A DNA stretch of 64,000 bases from CAILHX01 sp046155285 (GTDB lineage Bacteria; Pseudomonadota; Gammaproteobacteria; Burkholderiales; Methylophilaceae): positions 8,753-72,752 of the forward strand of contig JBJXEA010000014.1 in NCBI GenBank assembly GCA_046155285.1, read 5' to 3'. The translations under genes and the position numbers were made by a program. Shown here piece after piece: positions 1 through 9,600 of this stretch. Position 1 is the first letter of the stretch; every line of letters begins with the position of its first letter. The notes below the pieces were generated by a model. The model was given only the letters and a program-made list of their open reading frames with translations. It had not been told where the DNA came from and did no database searches.

Positions 1-306
1 AATAGCGTTTACTTTAGTGCGGCGAGCCTTTGGGAAATCGCCATTAAAAGCAGCCTGAATAAAGCCGACTTCAATTTTTCACCCGAAGACATCCACAAGC
101 TCGCTATTGAAACAGGTTTTATTGAACTAGGCGTTCAAGCGCAACATACCTACGCCATCGCAAACATGACATGGCATCACCGCGACCCATTTGATCGAAT
201 ACTCATTGCCCAAACATTGAGCTTACCCGCGTATTTGCTCACTAGCGATGGTGTGTTGACGCAATATAGCGAATTGGTGCAATTAACGGTTTTGAAGTCC
301 TCCTAA
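1..306 (+). CDS. PIN-domain ribonuclease toxin, VapC type (5' end outside window)
   Basis: The open frame runs from the first base to a TAA at 304-306 and gives the last 101 residues of a PIN-domain protein. The pieces SLWEIAIKSS and HHRDPFDRILIAQ are typical of VapC toxins; the aspartate of DPFDR is one of the acidic Mg-binding residues of the family. VapC proteins are RNases that cut tRNA or rRNA and are neutralised by a VapB antitoxin usually encoded just upstream, which would lie outside this window. The start cannot be seen. Family assignment is good; the RNA target is unknown. Confidence 0.85.
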   Translation, partial: NSVYFSAASLWEIAIKSSLNKADFNFSPEDIHKLAIETGFIELGVQAQHTYAIANMTWHHRDPFDRILIAQTLSLPAYLLTSDGVLTQYSELVQLTVLKSS

Positions 307-352
307 GGCTGGGGACGGGTTCATCATGCCCGGGCTTCTTAGCTGAGTTGTC

Positions 353-410
353 GTAGGGTGCGCCATGCGCACCAGTAAGGTTGATGGAGGGTGCGTGGGA
401 CGCGCCCTAC
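353..410. repeat. GTAG-headed REP-like inverted pair
   Basis: Two 21-bp arms face each other (353-373 and 390-410), both beginning GTAGGG when read inward, with 16 of 21 positions matching. The left arm is itself a palindrome, GGTGCG-CCATG-CGCACC. A GTAG tetranucleotide followed by an imperfect palindrome is the hallmark of REP elements mobilised by RAYT transposases. It sits between the convergent 3' ends of the PIN gene and hepT. Confidence 0.7.
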
Positions 411-433
411 ACTTGCTTGCAAAATCACACCCC

Positions 434-781
434 TTACACCAGAGGAATCAACAACTGGTGCAACTCCGAAACATCTCGCTGCACCGTCTTCCAAACAACT
501 TCCAAATCCACCGAAAAGTAGCCATGGGAGACACGGTTACGCATCAGATAAACGTCTTCCCAAGGTATTTCAGCATGTTCTTTGGCAAATTCTGGATAGT
601 GGCGCTCGATGTTTCTAGCAGCCTCACCGATGATTTCAATATTGCGAATGACAGCATCCTGCACCATTTCATTTTGCAGGAAACCGACCTCGTCGAGTTC
701 TTCGGTGTAGCGATAAATACGTTCTATCGCTTGCAGGATATGGGTGATGTAGTCGTTGAGCCGCTGCTGGTCTCGGCTCAT
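434..781 (-). CDS. hepT: HepT-like ribonuclease toxin (DUF86)
   Basis: This 115-residue all-helical protein belongs to the HepT/DUF86 family. It carries the R-x4-H-x-Y signature as RNRVSHGY near residue 82, the HEPN RNase active site. In the characterised HepT-MntA systems the antitoxin blocks the toxin by adding AMP to the tyrosine of this motif. Its start overlaps the mntA stop by 4 bp (ATGA), so the two are translationally coupled with the antitoxin first, the usual order. All motif residues are present, so the toxin looks functional. Confidence 0.88.
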   Translation of the reverse strand: MSRDQQRLNDYITHILQAIERIYRYTEELDEVGFLQNEMVQDAVIRNIEIIGEAARNIERHYPEFAKEHAEIPWEDVYLMRNRVSHGYFSVDLEVVWKTVQRDVSELHQLLIPLV

Positions 782-1068
782 ACGGCCACGGCTTCCGACA
801 GCACACTGTGGCGGAATGAGTCTGGTAATGCCTTGGGGGTAAGAACATCCACCGGCACGCCCAGTAGTTTCTGCAGGCGGTTTTGAATACGAGCGATGTC
901 CATCAGGCTGGTCTCTGAGGTGGGGTCAACCAGCAAGTCGAGATCACTGCCATCTTTGTCATCGCCGCGTAGCACAGAGCCAAACACCCTAGGATTGAGC
1001 GTGCGATTTTCCACCACCACGCGGCGGATGTCTTCACGATGAGTTTGCAGTGCTTCAGACGGTTTCAT
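778..1068 (-). CDS. mntA: MntA-like nucleotidyltransferase antitoxin
   Basis: A 96-residue minimal nucleotidyltransferase. The segment FGSVLRGD...GSDLDLLVD has the GS-x10-D-x-D active-site pattern of the family, with the two metal-binding aspartates intact. MntA antitoxins AMPylate the partner HepT toxin. The gene is first in a two-gene operon and overlaps hepT by 4 bp. The cimA stop lies 34 bp upstream on the same strand, so read-through from cimA is possible. No strong ribosome-binding site is visible before the ATG. Confidence 0.87.
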   Translation of the reverse strand: MKPSEALQTHREDIRRVVVENRTLNPRVFGSVLRGDDKDGSDLDLLVDPTSETSLMDIARIQNRLQKLLGVPVDVLTPKALPDSFRHSVLSEAVAV

Positions 1069-1102
1069 TGCTGCTTTCAGTACCAGAAAAAGTGGTGTTA
1101 TC

Positions 1103-2668
1103 TTACCTCAAGTCGCGCATCAGCTTATATTCAATAGAATCAATCAAAGCCCGCCAAGAAGCATCAATAATATCCGTCGAAACGCCTATCGTCGTCCAAC
1201 TGTCTTGAAGGTCGGTAGATTCAATCAGCACACGCACCTTGGCAGCAGTGGCTTTGTTTGAATCCAGTACGCGCACCTTGTAGTCGGTCAGCTTAACTTC
1301 CTTGATGGCCGGATAAAACCGCTCCAGCGCCTTACGCAAAGCGTTATCCAGCGCATTCACCGGACCATCGCCTTCTGCCGCCATGATCTCCTCCTGCCCA
1401 TCCACCCATATCTTGATCATGGCTGATGAATTGATGCCGTTGACCGAAGGTTCGACGATGCTGACCTTATATTCCTTGAGTTCAAAGAACGGTTTGTGTT
1501 TTCCCAGCAACTTGTAGATCAGCAGTTGCAGCGAACTCTCGGCACCCTCGAACTGGTAGCCTTCGTGCTCCAGCGACTTGATCTGGTCGAGGATGCGCTT
1601 GGTCTCTGGCGAATCCTTCTTCAGCGATGGGTCAACCGCGTTGATCCTGGAGAGCAGCGCACTGCGCCCCGCCACCTCGGACATCAAGATATGCCGCGCA
1701 TTGCCCACTTGCTCAGGGTTGATGTGTTCGTAGGAAGCTGGGTCTTTGCTCACCGCATCAATGTGCATGCCGCCTTTGTGCGAGAACGCGTCGCCGCCGA
1801 CGTAAGCCGCCTTGTCGTTAAACGGCATGTTGGCGACCTCGTTCACAAAACGGGCGACTTCGGTCAGGTGGTTCATATTGTGTAGCGGGATGCACGACAT
1901 ACCCAGCTTAAGTTGCAGATTGGGGATGATGGAAACTAGATTGGCATTGCCGCAGCGCTCGCCGATGCCGTTAATGGTGCCTTGCACCTGCGTTGCCCCA
2001 GCCTGCACCGCCGCGATGGAATTGGCCACCGCCATCTCGGAATCGTTGTGGCAATGGATGCCAATAGCCGCGTCGAACTGCTGCACGACTTTTTTGGTGA
2101 TGCTGGAAATCTCATCAGGGAAAGTGCCGCCATTGGTGTCGCACAGGCATAGCACGTCAGCCCCGGCATCTGCTGCGGCCTTGAGCGTCTGCATGGCGTA
2201 ATCGGCATTGGCCTTGTAGCCGTCAAAGAAATGCTCAGCATCGAACACCACTTCCCTGCCCTCTTTTTTCAGGTAGGCAATGGTGTGACCTATCATGCGC
2301 AGGTTCTCAGGCAAGGTAGTACGCAGGATGTCGGTGACTTGGTAATCCCAGCTTTTGCCAAATATGGCAACCGCGCTGGTATTGGCCAGCAACAGCGATT
2401 GCAGATGCTTGTCATCCGCCGCAACCGCGCCAACCTTGCAGGTGCTGCCAAAAGCTATAATCTTAGAATGCTTGAGATTGAGCGCTGCAACACGCACGAA
2501 AAACTCCAAATCCTTGGGATTGGAGCTGGGATTGCCCGCTTCAATATAGGCAATGCCCAATTCGTCCAGTTTTTCGACGATCTTGAGTTTATCTTCGACA
2601 GAGAAAGAGATGCCCTGCGCTTGAGCGCCGTCTCTAAGAGTTGAATCGTAAGCGATTATTTTTTTCAT
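1103..2668 (-). CDS. cimA: (R)-citramalate synthase
   Basis: Condenses acetyl-CoA with pyruvate to (R)-citramalate, giving 2-oxobutyrate and isoleucine without threonine deaminase. DSTLRDG at residues 8-14 and the metal-binding HCHND at 205-209 mark the HMGL-like/LeuA TIM barrel; the C-terminal quarter is the LeuA-type allosteric dimer domain. The length (521 aa) fits CimA rather than homocitrate synthase. The frame is open 12 codons further up to 2704, but MKKIIAYDSTLRDG is the normal family N-terminus and the extension runs into a 13-bp tandem repeat, so 2668 is chosen. An alternative name is 2-isopropylmalate synthase-like, which the N-terminus argues against. Confidence 0.9.
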   Translation of the reverse strand: MKKIIAYDSTLRDGAQAQGISFSVEDKLKIVEKLDELGIAYIEAGNPSSNPKDLEFFVRVAALNLKHSKIIAFGSTCKVGAVAADDKHLQSLLLANTSAVAIFGKSWDYQVTDILRTTLPENLRMIGHTIAYLKKEGREVVFDAEHFFDGYKANADYAMQTLKAAADAGADVLCLCDTNGGTFPDEISSITKKVVQQFDAAIGIHCHNDSEMAVANSIAAVQAGATQVQGTINGIGERCGNANLVSIIPNLQLKLGMSCIPLHNMNHLTEVARFVNEVANMPFNDKAAYVGGDAFSHKGGMHIDAVSKDPASYEHINPEQVGNARHILMSEVAGRSALLSRINAVDPSLKKDSPETKRILDQIKSLEHEGYQFEGAESSLQLLIYKLLGKHKPFFELKEYKVSIVEPSVNGINSSAMIKIWVDGQEEIMAAEGDGPVNALDNALRKALERFYPAIKEVKLTDYKVRVLDSNKATAAKVRVLIESTDLQDSWTTIGVSTDIIDASWRALIDSIEYKLMRDLR

Positions 2669-2682
2669 ATTGCACCATACTA

Positions 2683-2721
2683 TTGCATCAAACCGTTGCA
2701 TCAAACCAATGCATCAAATCG
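2683..2721. repeat. Three tandem 13-bp copies upstream of cimA
   Basis: TTGCATCAAACCG, TTGCATCAAACCA and ATGCATCAAATCG follow each other without gaps at 2683-2695, 2696-2708 and 2709-2721. They end 15 bp before the chosen cimA start, in its leader. They may be a binding site or slippage-derived repeat; no known operator is recognised. Confidence 0.75.
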
Positions 2722-2742
2722 TAATGTAGCAGCTAACACCGC

Positions 2743-2778
2743 AAAAACAAAAACGGCTCACATCGCTGCGAGCCGTTT
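2743..2778 (-). terminator. Rho-independent terminator of the tRNA-Lys gene
   Basis: Read on the minus strand, AAACGGCTC (2778-2770) pairs perfectly with GAGCCGTTT (2759-2751) across a 10-nt loop and runs directly into a T-rich tract (TTTTTGTTTTT). It lies 11 bp past the CCA end of the tRNA and also insulates cimA from tRNA transcription. Confidence 0.85.
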
Positions 2779-2788
2779 ATAATAATTC

Positions 2789-2864
2789 TGGTAGGGGAAC
2801 GGGGGATCGAACCCCGGACAAACGGATTAAGAGTCCGCTGCTCTACCAGCTGAGCTATTCCCCC
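2789..2864 (-). tRNA. tRNA-Lys (anticodon CTT)
   Basis: A 76-nt cloverleaf on the minus strand. The acceptor stem is GGGGGAA with TTCCCCT (one G-T pair), the D arm GCTC/GAGC, the anticodon arm GCGGA-CTCTTAA-TCCGT, and the T arm CGGGG-TTCGATC-CCCCG. The anticodon is CTT, reading lysine AAG codons. CCA is encoded. T8, A14, T33 and the TTCGA T loop are all conserved. Confidence 0.96.
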
Positions 2865-2891
2865 ATCGCTTGAGTTGCCTCAAGGGGCGAG

Positions 2892-2920
2892 ATTATCGGT
2901 TTTGCACATAAGGATGTCAA
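2892..2920 (-). promoter_or_regulatory. Sigma-70 promoter of the tRNA-Lys gene
   Basis: On the minus strand a perfect -35 TTGACA (2920-2915) is followed after exactly 17 bp by GATAAT (2897-2892), one base off the -10 consensus. The -10 ends 27 bp before the tRNA, and the following CTCGCCCC is a GC-rich discriminator of the kind seen at stringently controlled stable-RNA promoters. The site lies just upstream of the divergent pgm start. Confidence 0.85.
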
Positions 2921-2932
2921 CCAAGGACTGCC

Positions 2933-4564
2933 ATGAATATCCAAGTTATAACGACCACGCCGTTTAGCGACCAAAAACCCGGCACTTCCGGCTTACGCAA
3001 AAAAGTGCCGGTGTTCCAGCAAGCCCATTATTTAGAAAATTTCGTCCAATCCATCTTTGACAGCATCGCCGCGCCCAAAGGCAGCACCATCGCGCTTGGC
3101 GGCGATGGGCGTTATTTCAACCGCGAGGCAATTCAGATCATTTTGAAAATGGCCGCCGCCAATGGCTTTGGTCGCGTGTTGGTGGGCAAGGGCGGTATCC
3201 TTTCCACGCCAGCGATGTCTTGCGTGATACGCAAATACAAGACTTTCGGCGGCATAGTGCTTTCCGCCAGCCATAACCCTGCTGGACCTAAGGAAGATTT
3301 CGGCATCAAATTCAACATCGCCAACGGCGGCCCTGCGCCGGAGAAAGTCACCGAGGCGATTTACGCGCGTAGCAAAGTCATCAACGAATACATAATTCTA
3401 CAAGCACCCGACGTAGCAATAGACGTGATTAGCACGTCCCAGTTGGGCGACATGGTGTTGCAGGTAATAGATCCGGTGGCAGATTACGCGGATTTGATGG
3501 AATCAATTTTTGACTTTGGCGCGATTAAAAAGCTACTGACGAGTGGATTCCGCATGAAGTTTGACGCGATGCACGCAGTGACTGGCCCTTACGCCAAGGA
3601 GATTTTTGAGCATCGTCTCCACGCCCCCTCTGGTAGTCTGATGAATTGCGAGCCCTTGTCGGATTTCGGTGGCGGACATCCCGACCCCAACCTGACCTAT
3701 GCCCATGATTTGGTTGAGATTGTGTACGGTAAAGAAGCGCCGGATTTTGGTGCCGCATCGGATGGCGATGGCGATCGCAACATGATTCTGGGGCAACGTT
3801 TCTTCGTGACACCCTCAGACAGTCTTGCTGTTTTGGCGGCCAACGCCACTTTGGTACCGGGCTACAAGAAAGGCATCGCGGGTATCGCCCGCTCCATGCC
3901 TACCAGCGCTGCGGCAGATAGGGTAGCGGCGAAACTCGGCATCCCCGCTTTTGAAACTCCCACCGGATGGAAATTCTTCGGTAATTTGATGGATGCTGGA
4001 AAAGTGACGCTGTGTGGCGAAGAGAGCTTTGGCACCAGCTCCGACCATGTGCGCGAAAAAGATGGGCTGTGGGCGGTTTTGTTCTGGCTCAATGTGGTGG
4101 CGGTGCGAGGCTTATCGGTGGAAAAGATTGTACGGCAACACTGGGCAGAATATGGGCGTAACGTCTATTCGCGCCATGACTACGAGGCGATACCCACTGA
4201 TGCAGCCAATGGCGTGATGGCGCATTTACACGCCAGCTTTGACGCATTAACCGGCGCAAAATTCGGCAATTACACCGTCAAAATGTGTGATGACTTCAGC
4301 TATACCGACCCCATAGACGGCAGCGTCAGCAGCGGCCAAGGCATACGCATCCTATTCACCGACGGTTCGCGCATCGTGTTCAGACTTTCTGGCACAGGCA
4401 CCGAGGGCGCGACTTTACGGCTATACCTCGAGGCCTACGAGCCTGATATTTCAAAGCATCATCTGGACGCGCAAGTGGCTTTAAGCGAGCTGATTACCAT
4501 CGCTATGCAAATATCCGAACTTCAAGCCAGAACTGGACGTGATAAGCCCACGGTGATAACATAA
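2933..4564 (+). CDS. pgm: Alpha-phosphoglucomutase
   Basis: Interconverts glucose 1-phosphate and glucose 6-phosphate, linking central metabolism to glycogen and UDP-glucose (galU is also in this window). The 543 residues show the alpha-D-phosphohexomutase order: sugar-phosphate start TPFSDQKPGTSGLR, phosphoserine loop SASHNPAG (111-118), metal loop DGDGDR (277-282), sugar-recognition GEESFG (362-367) and the phosphate-binding RLSGTGTEGA near 490. This is the PGM1-like family, not the shorter PgcA/ManB type. AAGGA five bases before the ATG supports the start. Transaldolase follows 63 bp downstream on the same strand. Confidence 0.95.
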   Translation: MNIQVITTTPFSDQKPGTSGLRKKVPVFQQAHYLENFVQSIFDSIAAPKGSTIALGGDGRYFNREAIQIILKMAAANGFGRVLVGKGGILSTPAMSCVIRKYKTFGGIVLSASHNPAGPKEDFGIKFNIANGGPAPEKVTEAIYARSKVINEYIILQAPDVAIDVISTSQLGDMVLQVIDPVADYADLMESIFDFGAIKKLLTSGFRMKFDAMHAVTGPYAKEIFEHRLHAPSGSLMNCEPLSDFGGGHPDPNLTYAHDLVEIVYGKEAPDFGAASDGDGDRNMILGQRFFVTPSDSLAVLAANATLVPGYKKGIAGIARSMPTSAAADRVAAKLGIPAFETPTGWKFFGNLMDAGKVTLCGEESFGTSSDHVREKDGLWAVLFWLNVVAVRGLSVEKIVRQHWAEYGRNVYSRHDYEAIPTDAANGVMAHLHASFDALTGAKFGNYTVKMCDDFSYTDPIDGSVSSGQGIRILFTDGSRIVFRLSGTGTEGATLRLYLEAYEPDISKHHLDAQVALSELITIAMQISELQARTGRDKPTVIT

Positions 4565-4627
4565 TCCGGCTTAAAAAACGCATCCAAAAACCCATTAACA
4601 ACCACCCAACATTCTGAAGGAAAAACC

Positions 4628-5578
4628 ATGAGCACCTTGTTATCCCAACTGAAAGACATGACCACCATCGTGGCCGACACCGGCGACGTAGAAGCGATTA
4701 AGAGCGTAAAGCCAGTGGATGCCACCACCAACCCATCATTGCTGCTCAAAGCAAGCACACTGCCACAATACGCACCGCTGATTGACGACGCGATTGCCTA
4801 TGCCAAGAAGCAAGGCGGCAGCAAAGAAAATCAAATCGAAAACGCCGCCGACAAGCTGGCCGTTTCCATCGGTCTGGAAATCCAAAAACACATCCCCGGC
4901 CGCATCTCCACCGAAGTGGACGCGCGTTTATCATTCAACGTGGACGCGATGGTCGCCAAAGGCCGCAAAATCATCAGCCTGTACAAAGACGCTGGCGTGG
5001 ATAAGAGCCGCGTGCTGATTAAGCTGGCTTCTACTTGGGAAGGTATCAAAGCCGGTGAAATTCTGGAAAAGGAAGGCATCAACTGTAACCTGACCCTGCT
5101 GTTCGGTTTCGGCCAAGCCCGCGCCTGTGCTGAAGCTGGCGTGTTCCTCATTTCCCCATTCGTAGGCCGTATTCTGGATTGGTACAAAGCCAAAACCGGC
5201 GAAACCTACACCTCCGAAACTGACCCCGGCGTATTGTCGGTGCGTAAGATTTACGCCTACTACAAAGAACACGGCTACAAAACCGTGGTGATGGGCGCAT
5301 CTTTCCGCAACATTGGCGAAATCACCGCCCTAGCTGGCTGCGACCGCCTGACCATTGCCCCCAACCTGCTGCAAGAACTGGAAGCCACCGAAGGCACATT
5401 GCCTCGCGTGCTAAAAGACAGCGGCGCAACTGCCAAGGCTCCAGCCAAGCTGACCGAAGGCGAATTCCGCTTCGATCTGAACCAAGACGCGATGGCAATT
5501 GAAAAGTTGTCCGAAGGCATACGCGGCTTTGTGGCTGACCAAATTAAACTGGAAGTAGCGTTGGCTGAAAAACTGTAA
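4628..5578 (+). CDS. tal: Transaldolase
   Basis: Cytosolic pentose-phosphate enzyme that moves a dihydroxyacetone unit between sedoheptulose 7-phosphate and glyceraldehyde 3-phosphate. At 316 aa it matches the TalB type. The N-terminal VDATTNPSLLLKA and the Schiff-base lysine K132 in VLIKLASTWEG are present. A GAAGG box lies upstream of the ATG. It follows pgm and ends in a strong terminator, so pgm-tal is probably one transcript. In a formaldehyde-using bacterium it could also serve ribulose-monophosphate rearrangements, but no RuMP enzymes are seen here. Confidence 0.96.
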   Translation: MSTLLSQLKDMTTIVADTGDVEAIKSVKPVDATTNPSLLLKASTLPQYAPLIDDAIAYAKKQGGSKENQIENAADKLAVSIGLEIQKHIPGRISTEVDARLSFNVDAMVAKGRKIISLYKDAGVDKSRVLIKLASTWEGIKAGEILEKEGINCNLTLLFGFGQARACAEAGVFLISPFVGRILDWYKAKTGETYTSETDPGVLSVRKIYAYYKEHGYKTVVMGASFRNIGEITALAGCDRLTIAPNLLQELEATEGTLPRVLKDSGATAKAPAKLTEGEFRFDLNQDAMAIEKLSEGIRGFVADQIKLEVALAEKL

Positions 5579-5611
5579 GTTTAGTAAACCATAATCTTTA
5601 ATCGGATTAAG

Positions 5612-5645
5612 AAAAGGGGCTAAAGAACACTTTAGCCCCTTTTTT
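5612..5645 (+). terminator. Rho-independent terminator after tal
   Basis: A perfect 14-bp stem (AAAAGGGGCTAAAG / CTTTAGCCCCTTTT) with an AACA tetraloop is followed by T residues, 33 bp after the tal stop codon. Confidence 0.93.
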
Positions 5646-5673
5646 ATTACAACTAATTCGCCTAATCAAAACC

Positions 5674-6501
5674 ATGAATGCTCTAATCTCTAGCCTGATT
5701 GGATTAATGCTAACTGGCTCAGTCGTTGCCGCCGAACTCTTCGGTAATGTAGATGCTATTTCAGGTAGCGCTACGCTATCAGATAACTCTGGACAGCCAG
5801 TTCAACTCAAGCAAGATCAACAAGTATTTGTAGGCGCAACTATCAATACCAGTAGAGATGGTGAAATTCATATCGCTACTATTGACGGTGGGATCGTTGC
5901 CATCCGCCCTAACTCTGTTTTCCAAATAGATGAATACATTGCCGATGGTGAAAACCACGATAAGGTTTCAATGTCTCTGCTCAAAGGCGCACTGCGTTCA
6001 ATTACCGGTTGGATAGGCAAACATAATCCATCGGCTTATCGTCTCGCCACACCTAACTCCGTCATTGGCATACGTGGTACCGACCATGAAGTAACTATCA
6101 TAGAAGAATCGGAAGATGATGAAGCGGGCACTTATGAATCGGTGAACGAGGGGGCGACCGAGATTAGCACTGCTCAAGGCGATGAGGAAGTCCATCCGGG
6201 TATGTTTGCATTTGCCCCTAGAGACAGAGCCAGCAAGCCTCTATTTTTAGCTAAACATCCCAATTTTTTAGCCAAAAGACAGCTAAGGATTGAAGAGCGC
6301 ATCAAAAAGCGCAAACAATTCTTTCAAGACCGGTTAGATGGGCTAAGAAGCGAGCGCATTAAACAATTCAAGGCCTTGCGTGGCGAAAAGGCAGAGCAGC
6401 GTCGGCTAAATAACCGAGAACAAACGAAAGAATTACGGCGCGATAAAAGAGAAGAGCGGCGCGAGAGGTTGCAAGAAAAGCGGCAAAGAAATGATGACTA
6501 A
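5674..6501 (+). CDS. Secreted FecR-domain protein with charged C-terminal tail
   Basis: A 275-residue exported protein. Residues 1-19 are a signal peptide ending in VVAAE. Residues about 40-135 match the FecR domain (INTSRDGEIHIATIDGG, then LATPNSVIGIRGTD). The last 80 residues are almost only Lys, Arg, Glu and Gln and probably form a long charged helix or coiled coil. There is no transmembrane anti-sigma segment, so it is a periplasmic FecR-domain protein of unknown role rather than a classical FecR sensor. No ECF sigma factor is nearby. The preceding terminator implies its own promoter, and no clear ribosome-binding site is seen. Confidence 0.8.
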   Translation: MNALISSLIGLMLTGSVVAAELFGNVDAISGSATLSDNSGQPVQLKQDQQVFVGATINTSRDGEIHIATIDGGIVAIRPNSVFQIDEYIADGENHDKVSMSLLKGALRSITGWIGKHNPSAYRLATPNSVIGIRGTDHEVTIIEESEDDEAGTYESVNEGATEISTAQGDEEVHPGMFAFAPRDRASKPLFLAKHPNFLAKRQLRIEERIKKRKQFFQDRLDGLRSERIKQFKALRGEKAEQRRLNNREQTKELRRDKREERRERLQEKRQRNDD

Positions 6502-6660
6502 TTTAGAAAGACTCTGATTCAGTTCGTTTGCGATGAGTGGTTTTCCGCTCATCCTTCGATACACCACGCCACGCGGAGCACTCAAGACGAACAGAGAACG
6601 CATCGAAGCAAAACCCCTTAACGCAGGCTGCGACGGGCGCGTGGTAAAATTCGGCCTCCC

Positions 6661-9600
6661 ATGAAATCCCCCGCACAAATCCAACTCCGGCTCGCCAACC
6701 TGCCCAAGCCCGAGTTCGCCGACGATCTGCCCGTCAACCAAAAGCGCGACGACATCGCGGCGACTATCGCCAAGCATCAGGTGGTGATTGTGTGCGGCGA
6801 AACTGGCTCCGGCAAAACCACGCAGTTACCCAAAATCTGCCTGACTCTCAAGCGCGGTGTGGCAGGCATGATAGGCCATACGCAGCCACGGCGGATTGCG
6901 GCTCGCTCTGTCGCGGCGCGGATTGCGCAGGAGTTGAAGTCACCACTCGGTCAAACCGTGGGTTTTAAGGTGCGCTTCAGCGACAAGCTTTCCAGCAACA
7001 CCTATATCAAGCTGATGACGGACGGGATTTTGCTGGCGGAAACGCAGGGCGATCCACTGTTGAAGGCTTATGACACGCTGATTATTGACGAGGCACACGA
7101 GCGCAGTCTTAACATTGATTTTCTGCTGGGTTACCTCAAGCAATTGCTGCCTAAGCGACCGGATTTGAAGGTGATTATCACCTCCGCCACCATAGACGCA
7201 GAGCGCTTTTCCAGCCATTTTAATGGTGCGCCGGTGATTGAAGTTTCGGGGCGCACTTATCCGGTAGAAGTGCGTTATCGCCCGCTGGAAGAGACCGAAG
7301 AAGAAGAGCAGGAAGAGAAAATGGAAGCCGCGATTTTGGACGCGGTGGATGACTTGTCGCGTTTAGGTTCTGGTCATAATGCTGGCGACATCCTAGTGTT
7401 TCTGCCGGGCGAGCGCGAAATCCGCGATACCGCCGAACATCTACGCAAACACCATCCGCAAGGCGCTGAAATTCTGCCCTTATTCGCGCGATTATCTTTA
7501 GAAGATCAACAAAAAGTATTCCGCCCCAGCGGCGGACGGCGCATTGTGTTGGCGACAAACGTCGCCGAAACTTCGCTCACCGTGCCGGGCATCAAATACG
7601 TGATAGACGCAGGATTAGCGCGGGTAAACCGCTATAGTCCGCGTGCCAAAGTCGAGCAATTGCAGGTCGAAAAAATCTCCCAAGCCGCAGCCAAACAACG
7701 CGCAGGGCGTTGCGGACGCGTCTCTAACGGCATCTGCATACGGCTTTATTCTGAGGACGACTTCAACGCACGGCCTGAATTCACCGAGCCGGAAATCCTG
7801 CGTTCATCACTCGCTTCGGTCATCTTGCGTATGGCGGCGCTCAAGCTCGGCGACGTGACGCACTTTCCGTTTATTGAAGCGCCCTCCTCGCGTTTAATTT
7901 CTGACGGCTACCAACTGCTGCAAGAACTGGGCGCGGTGGATGAAGAGCGCCGCTTAACGCCCTTAGGCGGGCAACTTGCCAAGTTTCCGCTAGACCCCAA
8001 AGTGGGGCGCATGCTGCTGGCGGGCAAGGCTGAAAACTGCCTGACCGAGATTTTGATTATCGCCAGCGCCCTGAGTGTGCAAGACCCCAGAGAGCGGCCT
8101 ATGGACAAGCGTGAGGCGGCAGACCGCGCCCATGCTCGGTTTGTAGATGAACGCTCAGACTTTTTAAGCTTGCTGAAAGTGTGGGATTTTTACGATGACG
8201 CGCTGAAGCACAAAAAGTCTAATCGTTTATTGGTCAAGCAATGTCACGAGCATTTTCTATCATTTATGCGCCTCAAAGAATGGCGCGAGCTGCACGCCCA
8301 AGTCACCACCATCGTGCATGACATGGGCTTACGCTGCAACGAAATCCCCGCCGAATCGCCCGCGATTCACCGAGCTTTGTTGAGCGGCTTGCTAGGTAAT
8401 ATCGGCTTCAAAGATAGCGACGCTGATGTGTATTCCGGAGCACGCGGCATCAAGTTCACCATCGCGCCCGGCTCCGGCTTGAAAAAACTCAAACCTAAAT
8501 GGGTGATGGCGGCAGAACTGATGGAAACCGCCAAGCTCTACGCGCGTTGCGTGGCGAAAATAGAGCCGGAATGGATAGAGCCGCTGGCGAAAGATTTGGC
8601 ACAAAGCTCTTATTCCGAGCCCCGCTGGGAGCGCAGACTGGCGCAAGTCTCGGCCTGGGAGCGCGTCACTTTATACGGTATCACCATCGTGCCCAAACGC
8701 CGGATCCACTATGGGCCGATAGACCCGGTTGAGTCACGAAAAATCTTCCTCCGCGAAGCTTTGGCGAATGAAGATTACGACACCAATGCCAAATTTTGGC
8801 AGCACAATCGCCGTATGATTGCCGAAGTTGAGGAATTAGAGCACAAAGCACGGCGACAGGATGTGTTGGTAGATGAACTGCAATTATTCGCGTTTTATGA
8901 CAAATATATTCCGGCGGGGATTTTTAACGGCGCGACTTTTGAGCATTGGCTAAAAACCGAATCGGTCGCCAATCCAAGGCTGTTGTTTTTAAGTAAAGAA
9001 GATTTGATGCGTCACGGCGCGACTGGCGTAACCGAAGCACAATTCCCTGAAAATATGACCTTGTGCGAGGCCGCACTGCCTCTCAAATACCGCTTCGAGC
9101 CGGGACACCCTTTGGATGGCGTGACGCTCACCCTGCCCTTACACCTACTCAATCAACTCGACCCCACGCCTTGCGAATGGCTGGTGGCAGGGATGGTACG
9201 GGAGAAAGTAACACATCTGGTTAAAGCGCTTCCCAAGACTTTGCGGCGGGTTTGTGTGCCGGTGCCGGATTTTGTGACGGCGTTTTTAGAATTAACTAGC
9301 GAGCCACATGAAGGCTTAAAAATCGCCCTCGCTGCCTTTATCAAAACCCGTACTGGCCTGCAAATCACCGACACAGATTGGGCTGAACCCTTACCGCCTC
9401 ACCTGCTGATGAATTTCCGCGTGGTGGACGATGCCGGACAAGAGTTGGCGATGGGACGCGACTGGGCGGCGCTCAAACCCAAACTAGCGCAAGCCGCACA
9501 ACTCACTTTCCGCGAAGCTTCGCCTGAAATCGAGCGCGTAGGCCTGAAACAATGGGACTTTGGAGATTTACCGCAGAAGCTGGAGTTCACGCGCAGCGGA

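Noticed and set aside
365..886. 173-codon plus-strand open frame
   Set aside because: It is antisense to the well-supported hepT and mntA genes, begins inside a palindromic repeat and has no family resemblance.
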